A DNA stretch of 6,958 nt from an uncultured Bacillota bacterium (lineage in GTDB: Bacteria; Bacillota; Clostridia; Oscillospirales; Oscillospiraceae). The stretch lies in NCBI GenBank assembly GCA_947383275.1, contig CANDCW010000107.1, positions 1 to 6,958 of the forward strand, written 5' to 3'. Of the stretch, positions 1-5,945 are shown piece after piece. How positions within the stretch are numbered: position 1 is the first letter of the stretch; every line of letters begins with the position of its first letter. The notes under the pieces were generated by a model. That model ran no database searches. It worked only from the letters and a program-made list of their open reading frames with translations, and was not told the DNA's origin. The position numbers were made by a program, and so were the translations under genes.

Positions 1-200
1 TGGAATGTGCGAATGGGGCGAAAAAAACAGACTTCCGACCGCATGATTAGCGGCAGGCAGGGTAAGTGTATAACACGCGATTTTCGCTTTGCGAAAATGC
101 TTGTTGGGGTGCCCCCAAACCCGCCTGGGACTTCTGGTCGCAGTGGCCTGAAGCCCTTTTGTCTGCGGCCCTGTCGCTGACGCTCCTGGACCTTATGCGC
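1..200. other. No credible gene in this stretch
   Basis: Reading frames on both strands are short, arginine- or cysteine-rich, and match no family I recognise. Apart from the oriT-like repeats at 57-118, I see nothing assignable here. Any gene using the oriT-like site would have to lie left of the window. Confidence 0.6.
57..118 (-). other. oriT-like inverted-repeat cluster (possible transfer origin)
   Basis: Read on the minus strand, this stretch has a short GGGG/CCCC hairpin (104-109 with 113-118), then a perfect 8-bp inverted repeat ATTTTCGC/GCGAAAAT (80-87 with 91-98, 3-nt loop), then a GTGT/ACAC dyad (66-76), then TACCCTGC (64-57). The last motif matches the IncP-type nic consensus YATCCTGY at 7 of 8 positions and lies 3' of the inverted repeat, the order found in MOB-P type origins. 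No relaxase or MobC gene is visible, although one could lie beyond the left edge. The assignment rests on motif layout alone. The site may be a relic, or simply structured intergenic DNA. Confidence 0.3.
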
Positions 201-280
201 TTACAGCACCACCACCTCCGAAAGTTTCTCCAGCAGTTCGGAGAGAGACTCCCATAAATTCTCATAATCTTTTTGGGGAG

Positions 281-315
281 AAAAAGTCCTCTGGAGTAAT
301 GCTCCAGAGGACTTT
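281..315 (-). terminator. Second (distal) rho-independent terminator of the transglutaminase gene
   Basis: A perfect 14-bp stem pairs 283-296 with 302-315 around a 5-nt loop. Read on the minus strand it is followed by TTTTT (285-281, partly inside the stem) and then CTCCCC. On the plus strand no U-tract follows, so the orientation is minus. It sits about 12 nt beyond a first terminator at 327-354 and would act as a back-up. Confidence 0.75.
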
Positions 316-326
316 ATCAGCTTGTT

Positions 327-354
327 AAAAAACCTCCGGCTGAGCCGGAGGTTT
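327..354 (-). terminator. Rho-independent terminator of the transglutaminase gene
   Basis: A GC-rich 11-bp stem (330-340 with 344-354, core CCTCCGGC/GCCGGAGG) has a 3-nt loop. On the minus strand it runs directly into TTTTTT (332-327). It lies about 20 nt beyond the stop codon of the gene at 374-2365, the classic position and form for an intrinsic terminator. Confidence 0.9.
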
Positions 355-373
355 GACTGTCTAGCGGGGCCCA

Positions 374-2365
374 TCAGTTTTTAGCAAAAAACGCTTGGAT
401 AGACACGTCAACCGCGGGCATTTTGAACGTATAGGTATTGCCGCTGCCAGAAAGGGGGACTTGCTGGCCGTTATCCGCGCGGACGACCTGGATCTTACTG
501 AGCTGATAACCGGGATCAGGTTTGACGTGGACGGTAATGGTAATATTGCTGACCACGTAGGCCGTACCGCTATACTGCTGGGTGGAGTCGTCTCCCACAC
601 TAATCGAAACCGCACCGTGAAGCCCGGGGGTTTCCCGAATGGCGGGGAAAACCGCCTGAATTGCCCCATTTGCGTTTACGGTTACCCGTTCCGCGCCCGC
701 TACCGTAATTTTCGAGGCATCAGCGGCAGTCAGTCCGTAGCCCTGCCGCAGGGGCGTGTAGGTAATCGTGGCGGTATAATCGGTGTCCGGGGCGAACCTT
801 CCGTTGACTGGCGCGGGGGACCATGTGACCACAGGATTGGTAAACAGCTCCTGCGTTCCGGCCTGCGTGGGGTGGTGGCTGCTTTTGGGCGCGGAGCTCA
901 GGGTTATCCTGGTATCGGGCACGGCTCCTTTTACTGGGGCGTCTAAATCCTCAATGACAACGTTGTCCACATACGCAAGCTGATTCAGCTCGGGCCCCAT
1001 CTTGAAATTGGCATGCACATAGTTTTCACCCGCCACCATGCTTTCCGGGGGATGCTGATCCAAAAATGTCTCCGTCTTTCCGGCGTAGACAATTGTGTCA
1101 GCGCCTACGAGCAGGTAAGCTGTGGTCTCCATATTGGAGTTGGCACCCAAGCTGGCATACTCCTCTGCGGTTGGAGTGCCCCACAGGATCGGGTCGTTCC
1201 AGGTCACATCCACTGCATACCATCTGGAATCCGACGGATCCACCTGAACATAGTTCCACGCATGATTTGCTCCAGTGTCCAGCACGCAGGGGATATCCGC
1301 GTTTTGGCACAGCAGCAGGAACGCCTTGGCGTAGCCTGTGCATACGGGACCGTCACAGCCAATACGTCCGCCGCCAGGGCTGCCGTCCTTTGTGGTCAGC
1401 GCGCCCAGGGAAGTATAGATCATTCGGTCGGCGCTGTTGTTGGTGTAGGCGATCGTATAGTTATATTGGTTGTTTGTCGTCAGCCATTCGTTGAAATAGG
1501 TAATTTTCTCGTAATTTGACGACATCCTGCCCGCATCCCTTATAATAGAGGCCACAGATTGGTTGAGCGCATTGATATTTTTCTTGATCACATCGGGATC
1601 CCGGTAGCCTTCCACGCGGATATCCCAGTTGGATTTATCTGAAGGGAAGCCTTCATAGGCCAGTACGATGCAAAAAATACGTTGATTGCCATCGTAATAA
1701 TAGCCATATCCCCCTGTCCAAAATACTTCGGGATGATCCCACTCAAAAGCGTTAAAGGCCGTGCCCACACAATTTTTAATGTATTCAAGGTAATCTGAGA
1801 ACCGGAACCCGGAACTCCTCAACTCATATTCGGATGGAAAAGAGAAGCGAATTACATACGCATTGCCATCACTGAACGCCTGGGTGGCGGAAGATTGGCT
1901 GGGATCGATCAGAACGCCGTCCCTCCCCAATCCGGAGAGGTTGGCGGGCTTGGACTCCCTATCCAGAGTATTGTAGAAGTCTCTGGCAAACTGCGGCAGT
2001 TTGAGACGGTCAATACACCTGACGGCCCGTTTATCGGCCAACTGGACAGAATTGGGGTCGTTTTCAGAATTATCCAAGGTGTTGGCCGGCGGGTAGCGCG
2101 GGTCGATCAGAGGAATCTCAAAGTATTCCAGCTCCGAAGCATCCACAATATGGTCTGCTCCCGCTGCCTGGTCAGCGTTTGGTGCATACTCCAATTGGCC
2201 GGTTGTGCCAGCCGGCGGATCACGCGGGTCAATTAGGGGGATCTCAAAATATTCCAGCGCTGAGGTGTCCACAATATTGTCCGCTTCCGCAGCCAGCGCG
2301 GTGGCGGGCAACAGCATTTGCAGCAACGCCAAAGCCAGCAGTGCCGTTCCAAGCCGTCGTTTCAT
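374..2365 (-). CDS. Secreted transglutaminase-like protein with tandem N-terminal motif and C-terminal InlB-type repeat
   Basis: This encodes a 663-residue exported protein. Residues 1-25 form a signal peptide (MKRR, a leucine/alanine-rich core, then ALA before AEA). Residues 29-51 and 71-93 are two copies of a motif built on EYFEIPLIDPR. A transglutaminase-like (papain-fold) domain at about 280-395 shows the Cys-His-Asp triad: C342 in GPVCTGYAKAF, H368 in GANHAWNYV and D386 in WYAVDVTWND. Residues about 480-600 look like beta-sandwich repeats, and about 613-663 resemble a divergent InlB B-repeat ending in YTFKMPAVDVSIQAFF. The family includes surface cysteine proteases and cross-linking enzymes; the actual substrate is unknown. 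No LPXTG motif or S-layer domain is seen, so it is probably released or loosely wall-bound. I chose the start at 2365 because AGGAGGT lies 9 nt upstream and the signal peptide begins there; an upstream ATG at 2425 would add 20 charged residues and lacks a site. It has its own promoter and a double terminator, so it is monocistronic. Confidence 0.85.
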   Translation of the reverse strand: MKRRLGTALLALALLQMLLPATALAAEADNIVDTSALEYFEIPLIDPRDPPAGTTGQLEYAPNADQAAGADHIVDASELEYFEIPLIDPRYPPANTLDNSENDPNSVQLADKRAVRCIDRLKLPQFARDFYNTLDRESKPANLSGLGRDGVLIDPSQSSATQAFSDGNAYVIRFSFPSEYELRSSGFRFSDYLEYIKNCVGTAFNAFEWDHPEVFWTGGYGYYYDGNQRIFCIVLAYEGFPSDKSNWDIRVEGYRDPDVIKKNINALNQSVASIIRDAGRMSSNYEKITYFNEWLTTNNQYNYTIAYTNNSADRMIYTSLGALTTKDGSPGGGRIGCDGPVCTGYAKAFLLLCQNADIPCVLDTGANHAWNYVQVDPSDSRWYAVDVTWNDPILWGTPTAEEYASLGANSNMETTAYLLVGADTIVYAGKTETFLDQHPPESMVAGENYVHANFKMGPELNQLAYVDNVVIEDLDAPVKGAVPDTRITLSSAPKSSHHPTQAGTQELFTNPVVTWSPAPVNGRFAPDTDYTATITYTPLRQGYGLTAADASKITVAGAERVTVNANGAIQAVFPAIRETPGLHGAVSISVGDDSTQQYSGTAYVVSNITITVHVKPDPGYQLSKIQVVRADNGQQVPLSGSGNTYTFKMPAVDVSIQAFFAKN
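2087..2155 (-). repeat. Direct repeat copy B (encodes residues 71-93 of the transglutaminase-like protein)
   Basis: This is the second copy of the repeat described for 2213-2281, separated from it by a less conserved 19-residue linker rich in Ala, Gly and Gln. It differs from copy A at four residues (N/H, T/A, A/E and D/Y). Confidence 0.85.
2213..2281 (-). repeat. Direct repeat copy A (encodes residues 29-51 of the transglutaminase-like protein)
   Basis: This is the first copy of a 69-nt coding repeat with a 126-nt period. The two protein copies agree at 19 of 23 residues and share the unbroken core LEYFEIPLIDPR. Most DNA differences between copies are at silent positions, so the peptide rather than the DNA appears to be conserved. 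Confidence 0.85.
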
Positions 2366-2374
2366 CTTCGGTAA

Positions 2375-2381
2375 ACCTCCT
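2375..2381 (-). promoter_or_regulatory. Ribosome binding site deciding the transglutaminase start
   Basis: AGGAGGT on the minus strand lies 9 nt before the ATG at 2365-2363. It supports this internal methionine over the in-frame ATG at 2425. Confidence 0.85.
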
Positions 2382-2429
2382 CTTTGTTCAGGCGCTTGGG
2401 TGTGTCTTTCGCCCTTTTCCTGCATCCTT

Positions 2430-2458
2430 ATTCTACCACATCCCGTTCCTTTTGTGAA
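2430..2458 (-). promoter_or_regulatory. Sigma-A promoter for the transglutaminase-like gene
   Basis: On the minus strand TTCACA (2458-2453) and TAGAAT (2435-2430) are separated by 17 bp; each matches consensus at five of six positions. Predicted transcription starts near 2423, giving a leader of roughly 58 nt. The promoter diverges from that of cysK, with about 75 bp between their -35 boxes. Confidence 0.65.
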
Positions 2459-2531
2459 TACACTTTCTTAAAAACAACATTCATGAAAATTTACAATGCG
2501 AACAGGGTGTTATGTATCCTTCATATTCCTA

Positions 2532-2560
2532 TTGACAAAGTGGGTATACTGGTATATGAT
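2532..2560 (+). promoter_or_regulatory. Sigma-A promoter for cysK
   Basis: TTGACA (2532-2537) and TATGAT (2555-2560) are separated by exactly 17 bp, close to the ideal consensus. Transcription should start near 2567, leaving a short leader that carries the ribosome binding site GAGAGGAGG at 2576-2584. Confidence 0.85.
2545..2556. promoter_or_regulatory. Operator-like dyad overlapping the cysK -10 box
   Basis: TATAC-TG-GTATA is a perfect 5-bp dyad with a 2-nt centre, lying in the spacer and overlapping the -10 box. Three GGTAT units also start at 2543, 2551 and 2561. A repressor bound here would block the polymerase. Cysteine genes in Firmicutes are often controlled by Rrf2-type regulators such as CymR, but no regulator gene is in the window, so the link is inference. 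Confidence 0.35.
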
Positions 2561-2591
2561 GGTATTGCTTGAATTGAGAGGAGGATTCACT

Positions 2592-3548
2592 ATGTCTAAA
2601 ATCTACACATCTGCCGACCAGCTAATTGGCAGAACGCCGCTGCTGGAGCTGACCCATATTGAGAAGGAGGAAGCGCTGAAAGCCCGGGTCCTGGCTAAGC
2701 TGGAGTATCTCAATCCCGCCGGTTCGGCAAAGGACCGCATTGCCAAGGCCATGATTGACGAGGCCGAGGCCAGTGGCAGGCTGAAGCCCGGCGCCACCAT
2801 TATTGAGCCCACCTCGGGCAACACAGGCATTGGACTGGCCTCCGTGGCAGCGGCCCGAGGTTACCGCGTTATCATCACCATGCCGGAAACTATGAGCGTG
2901 GAACGCCGGCAGTTGATGAGCGCCTACGGCGCAGAGCTGGTGCTCACCAAGGGTTCCACGGGGATGGCGGGAGCCATTGCCAAAGCGGAGGAATTGGCTC
3001 GGGAGATCCCCGGCAGCTTTATCCCCGGCCAGTTTGTCAACCCGGCCAATCCCGCTGCCCACCGCTCTACTACCGGTCCGGAAATCTGGGCGGATACCGA
3101 TGGCAAAGTAGACGTCTTCGTGGCGGGCGTGGGCACCGGCGGCACCATCACCGGCGTTGGACAGTACCTGAAGGGGCAGAATCCGGCCGTGAAGGTGGTG
3201 GCGGTGGAGCCAAAAGACTCCCCCGTCCTCAGTGAGGGCCGCTCCGGAGCCCACAAGATTCAGGGCATCGGCGCGGGTTTTGTGCCGGAGGTGCTGGATA
3301 CCACCGTCTACGATGAGATTATCCCCGTGTCCAATGAGGACGCCTTTGCCGCTGGTCGGCTGGTGTGCCGTAAGGAGGGCGTGCTGGTTGGAATTTCCTC
3401 CGGCGCGGCGATTTATGCGGCAGTCCAGCTGGCAAAACGGCCCGAGAGCGGGAGCAAGACCATCGTGGTCCTGCTCCCGGACACCGGGGACCGCTACCTG
3501 TCCACACCGCTCGCCGCACAATTAGGAAATCCGGATACATGGGTTTGA
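2592..3548 (+). CDS. cysK: Cysteine synthase (O-acetylserine sulfhydrylase)
   Basis: This is a 318-residue cytoplasmic PLP enzyme that makes L-cysteine from O-acetylserine and sulfide, the last step of sulfur assimilation. The PLP lysine is K47 in NPAGSAKDRIA. The substrate loop EPTSGNTG is at 72-79, the phosphate-binding loop GTGGTITG at 181-188, and SSGAA and PDTGDRYLST lie near the C-terminus. The start at 2592 has GAGAGGAGG 7 nt upstream; an in-frame extension back to 2496 would overlap the promoter and adds unlikely sequence. The family usually ends within a few residues of YLSTPL, but here about ten extra residues (AAQLGNPDTWV) follow, and the stop codon lies within the reading-frame remnant that begins at about 3541. 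The catalytic core is whole, so activity is expected. Cystathionine beta-synthase is an alternative family member, but the length and motifs favour CysK. Confidence 0.93.
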   Translation: MSKIYTSADQLIGRTPLLELTHIEKEEALKARVLAKLEYLNPAGSAKDRIAKAMIDEAEASGRLKPGATIIEPTSGNTGIGLASVAAARGYRVIITMPETMSVERRQLMSAYGAELVLTKGSTGMAGAIAKAEELAREIPGSFIPGQFVNPANPAAHRSTTGPEIWADTDGKVDVFVAGVGTGGTITGVGQYLKGQNPAVKVVAVEPKDSPVLSEGRSGAHKIQGIGAGFVPEVLDTTVYDEIIPVSNEDAFAAGRLVCRKEGVLVGISSGAAIYAAVQLAKRPESGSKTIVVLLPDTGDRYLSTPLAAQLGNPDTWV

Positions 3549-3837
3549 CCTCATTGTCGATTTCATAGGGAATACATATAAGTCCTCCGATTTCAAATTG
3601 TCCGGGCATATGTATTACGATGAACTGGCGGAGCGGGTTCAATTTTTCAAAGAGGACAGGGAGGGGATCTCAATTATGTGTAAGGCCATGGAAGATATGA
3701 GAAATGAATCTTTACAACAGGGCAAAAAGGAGGAAAAGAGATTGACTGTCCTCCGAATGCTGGAAATTGGAAAGTACGCATTGGAAGAAATCGCCGAGAT
3801 TGCAGGTCTTCCCTTGGACGAAGTAAAAAAGTTATAG
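3541..3837 (+). pseudogene. 3' remnant of an Rpn-family (PD-(D/E)XK) recombination-promoting nuclease/transposase
   Basis: About 98 residues are readable, from GFDLIVDFIGNTY through YYDELAERVQFFKED, GISIMCKAMEDMRNES and a lysine/glutamate linker to a C-terminal helix pair EEIAEIAGLPLDEVKKL. The pattern 'LAERV-FFKE-EGI--MCKAMEDMRNE' followed by a small HTH-like tail is typical of the C-terminal third of Rpn/YhgA-like proteins. These normally run to about 280-320 residues with an N-terminal nuclease core, which is absent here; the frame is closed by a stop at 3523-3525. No ribosome binding site precedes the internal TTG (3598) or ATG (3610) codons. The fragment overlaps the end of cysK in the +1 frame, so it looks like debris brought in by rearrangement. 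Confidence 0.65.
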
Positions 3838-3869
3838 GCGGGGCATAGTGTATAGTCGGATATTTTGAT

Positions 3870-3903
3870 AAAAAGTCGGGGATTCCTAGATTCCCGGCTT
3901 TTT
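3870..3903 (+). terminator. Rho-independent terminator after cysK and the Rpn remnant
   Basis: A 13-bp stem pairs 3870-3882 with 3891-3903 (two G-U pairs when read as plus-strand RNA) around an 8-nt loop, ending in TTTTT. The two wobble pairs would be mismatches on the minus strand, which favours the plus orientation. It lies 33 nt after the remnant's stop and just before the amylase promoter, insulating the two transcripts. Confidence 0.8.
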
Positions 3904-3910
3904 GCTATGG

Positions 3911-3939
3911 TTGACAGGAGTGAAGATTTTACATATACT
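3911..3939 (+). promoter_or_regulatory. Sigma-A promoter for the alpha-amylase gene
   Basis: TTGACA (3911-3916), a 17-bp spacer and TATACT (3934-3939) form a near-perfect promoter. The predicted start is near 3946, about 40 nt before the ATG. No catabolite-repression (cre) site stands out by eye. Confidence 0.8.
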
Positions 3940-3985
3940 GTCCTTATTGGAACGTCGAATTTTGCGGGAGGAACGATGGCGTACT

Positions 3986-5455
3986 ATGATGACAAACCAA
4001 ACAATGATGCAGTTCTTCGAGTGGTATCTGCCGGAGAACGGGTTGCACTGGAAACGTGCTGCGGCGCAAGCCGCTGAGCTTCGGAAAATCGGGATCAATA
4101 TGGTCTGGCTGCCCCCGGCTTACAAGGGCGCCGCCGGAAGGGCCAGCGTTGGCTATGACGTATACGATATGTACGACCTGGGGGAGTTTGACCAGAAGGG
4201 CGGCACGGCCACAAAGTACGGAAAAAAAGAGGACTATCTCGCCGCGGTGAAAACTCTGCAGCGGGAGGGAATCCAAGTGCTGTGCGACGTGGTGCTCAAC
4301 CACCGCATGGGGGCCGACGACACGGAACAGGTGTCAGTCATTGAGGGACTGGACGGGGACCGGGGCCAGGACATCAGCGGTCAGCGCCAGATCACGGCGT
4401 GGACCAAGTTCATTTTTCCCGGCCGGGCGGGGGCTTATTCTGATTTTCAGTGGAACGCTTCCCACTTTAGTGGAACGGACTGGGATGCGGCGGCCAAACA
4501 AAACGGAATTTTTCGGTTTTTGGGAAAGCCCTGGAATCGGGAGACCGACTCGGAAAAGGGCAACTATGATTATCTGATGGGGGCGGACCTGGATACTGAC
4601 AACCCGGAGGTGATTCAGGAGACCCGAAACTGGGGCAAATGGTATCAGGATACGGTACATATGGACGGTTTCCGCATGGACGCAGTGAAGCATATCAGCT
4701 TTGCCTTCTGCCGGGATTGGTTGGCGGCTATGCGGGAACAGAAAAAGGACCTCTATGTGATAGGGGAATACTGGTCACATGAGGTGGGAAAGCTGACCCA
4801 CTATCTGGAGGCCACCGGGCGGGCGCTCTCCCTGTTTGACGTGCCGCTGCACTTCCGTTTTTTGGAGGCGGCCACCTCAAACGGGAATTTTGATTTGTCC
4901 CGGCTGTTCGAGAATACCCTGACAGCGGCGGACCCGGCCTGCTCTGTCACCTTTGTGGACAATCACGACACCCAGCCGGGCCAGGCGTTGTGCTCCTTCA
5001 TCCCGGCATGGTTCAAGCCCATCGCCTATGCTTTGATTCTGCTCCGGGACCAGGGAACCCCTTGCGTGTTTTATGGGGACTATTACGGGATTCCCCATGA
5101 CGGCGTCCCTCCGGTCCCCCAACTGGACAGGCTGATCAAAATACGGGAACGCTATGCCTACGGCCCGGAGCACCTGTTTTTTGACGACAGTTCCCTGGTG
5201 GGCTTTACCCGGGAAGGGGTCGGGGAACGTCCGGACTCCGGAGCGGCGGTCATCCTGACGGACGGTGCTGGCGGCAGCAAGCGGATGTATGTGGGCCAGC
5301 GGCTGGCGGGCCAGACCATGTTGGATGCTCTGGGCCATGTCACAGGGACTACGGTGATCGACGGGAACGGCTGGGGCACGTTTTCGGTTCAGGGCGGCTC
5401 GGTTTCGGTCTGGCTGACAGAATCGGCCCTGAAGTATCTTTATCTAAATATTTAA
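3986..5455 (+). CDS. amyA: Cytoplasmic alpha-amylase (GH13)
   Basis: This 489-residue enzyme hydrolyses internal alpha-1,4 bonds of maltodextrin, glycogen or starch fragments. It has no signal peptide, as in the intracellular AmyA group, and has the family's usual length. GH13 motifs in order are DVVLNH (101-106), the nucleophile D232 in DGFRMDAVKH, the acid/base E261 in VIGEYW, and D328 in FVDNHDTQ. The AmyA-type signatures GINMVWLPPAYKG, VGYDVYD-YDLGEFDQKG and NYDYLMG are intact. The C-terminal all-beta domain ends at GSVSVWL, after which TESALKYLYLNI is atypical and may come from a rearrangement junction. The start is either 3986 or the adjacent ATG at 3989; GGGAGGA at 3966-3972 is 13 nt upstream, slightly far. 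An out-of-frame ATG at 3976 is closer to that site and could compete with it. It is transcribed alone; I see no terminator directly downstream. Confidence 0.92.
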   Translation: MMTNQTMMQFFEWYLPENGLHWKRAAAQAAELRKIGINMVWLPPAYKGAAGRASVGYDVYDMYDLGEFDQKGGTATKYGKKEDYLAAVKTLQREGIQVLCDVVLNHRMGADDTEQVSVIEGLDGDRGQDISGQRQITAWTKFIFPGRAGAYSDFQWNASHFSGTDWDAAAKQNGIFRFLGKPWNRETDSEKGNYDYLMGADLDTDNPEVIQETRNWGKWYQDTVHMDGFRMDAVKHISFAFCRDWLAAMREQKKDLYVIGEYWSHEVGKLTHYLEATGRALSLFDVPLHFRFLEAATSNGNFDLSRLFENTLTAADPACSVTFVDNHDTQPGQALCSFIPAWFKPIAYALILLRDQGTPCVFYGDYYGIPHDGVPPVPQLDRLIKIRERYAYGPEHLFFDDSSLVGFTREGVGERPDSGAAVILTDGAGGSKRMYVGQRLAGQTMLDALGHVTGTTVIDGNGWGTFSVQGGSVSVWLTESALKYLYLNI

Positions 5456-5498
5456 AGCAATGACGACAGGCACCCTTATCTATCGAAATTTACGAGGC

Positions 5499-5606
5499 TC
5501 AGTTTCCTGACTCTGACTCATCCCCATACACCTCCCGAATCAGCGGGAAGGTACTCCACGCTTTGGGCCAGCCGCAGTAGAACGCCAGTTGGGTCACAAT
5601 CTGCAT
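5499..5606 (-). pseudogene. 3' remnant of a carboxymuconolactone-decarboxylase-family protein
   Basis: Thirty-five residues run from an ATG at 5606 to a TGA at 5499. The stretch IVTQLAFYCGWPKAWSTFPLIREVYGDE matches the last helix of the CMD/AhpD-like family, where 'FYAGWPKA' is a hallmark. The N-terminal part with the active-site cysteines is missing, and the frame upstream merges into unrelated sequence. Family members can be small oxidoreductases or decarboxylases; no function is claimed for this fragment. Confidence 0.6.
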
Positions 5607-5611
5607 CGGCG

Positions 5612-5707
5612 TTGGGGGGCAAAGACACCGGCGCTGACTGTGTCAATCAGGCCCTGGTCCAGACACCAGTTTACCCCATCGGTGAACCACTGCCCGGCGG
5701 GACTCCT
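5612..5707 (-). pseudogene. Fragment of an S-layer homology (SLH) repeat
   Basis: About 32 residues follow the SLH pattern: AGQWFTDGVNWCLDQGLIDTV, then SAGVFAPQ. SLH repeats show 'W-tdAV-wa---Gi--G-s---F-P---itR'. The final TR-containing half is lost, because the CMD-family fragment in another frame begins right after FAPQ. SLH domains anchor exported proteins to the cell wall. This piece has no start codon or upstream domain and follows the permease remnant's stop in the same frame, so it is debris, not a gene. Confidence 0.5.
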
Positions 5708-5710
5708 ACA

Positions 5711-5839
5711 TCAAATGACCAGATCAACGACCCAGCCGGTGGCCAGGGCGAACAGGACGGTAAAGGCCAGATATAGGGCGAACCTTTTTATTTCCAGGAC
5801 GATTTTTACTGCCCCCAGGTTGGTGATTTTGGTGGCCGA
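5711..5839 (-). pseudogene. 3' remnant of an ArsP/UPF0718-like permease
   Basis: The last 42 residues (SATKITNLGAVKIVL, EIKRFALYLAFTVLFALATG, WVVDLVI, stop) look like the end of a permease of the DUF318/ArsP_1 type, in which a 'GPAT--- NL-A---VLG-k-f-lYl' segment precedes the final membrane helix. The frame stays open to an ATG at 5965, but the extra 42 residues are polar and arginine-rich, do not resemble membrane protein, and begin inside a hairpin. I therefore treat only 5711-5839 as permease sequence. Intact relatives run to about 300 or more residues with eight or so helices. Confidence 0.5.
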
Positions 5840-5898
5840 CCGGTAATCATAAAGGCCGCCAGCCAGCCGTCTCCTAAGCATGGAGCGGAACAAGCCGT

Positions 5899-5921
5899 CC
5901 GCCTGGGCCGTTTTCAGGCGG
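5899..5921. repeat. Short inverted repeat
   Basis: CCGCCTG (5899-5905) and CAGGCGG (5915-5921) pair perfectly around a 9-nt loop. There is no U-tract on either side. It lies between the permease and recombinase remnants. Confidence 0.5.
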
Positions 5922-5945
5922 ATACACCGGCTGTCAGCTTTGCTG

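Noticed and set aside
47..265. Minus-strand 72-codon frame through the oriT-like repeats
   Set aside because: It is rich in Arg, Cys and Ser with no domain, and it crosses inverted repeats typical of non-coding DNA.
395..946. Plus-strand frame of 183 codons opposite the end of the transglutaminase gene
   Set aside because: It is antisense to the conserved C-terminal repeat domain, and its Gly/Arg-rich sequence resembles no protein family.
1013..1519. Plus-strand open frames opposite the transglutaminase gene
   Set aside because: They are antisense to a protein with an intact catalytic triad and repeat domains, with no ribosome binding site and no recognisable domain.
2366..2425. Upstream ATG (2425) as start of the transglutaminase-like protein
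   Set aside because: It would place 20 polar residues before a typical signal peptide, lies right at the predicted transcription start, and has no binding site; AGGAGGT serves the ATG at 2365.
2496..2591. Extended cysK start at 2496
   Set aside because: The extension covers the -35 and -10 boxes and lacks a ribosome binding site, whereas ATG 2592 has an excellent one 7 nt upstream.
2622..3521. Minus-strand open frame of 299 codons opposite cysK
   Set aside because: It is a shadow of the GC-rich cysK gene: composition is rich in His, Arg and Gly, no family is recognisable, and cysK on the other strand has all its motifs.
3865..4077. Plus-strand 70-codon frame over the amylase promoter and start
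   Set aside because: It spans the terminator and promoter and overlaps the amylase N-terminus in another frame, with no recognisable product.
5589..5846. Plus-strand 85-codon frame
   Set aside because: It is antisense to the CMD, SLH and permease fragments, which are recognisable on the minus strand; the plus frame resembles nothing.
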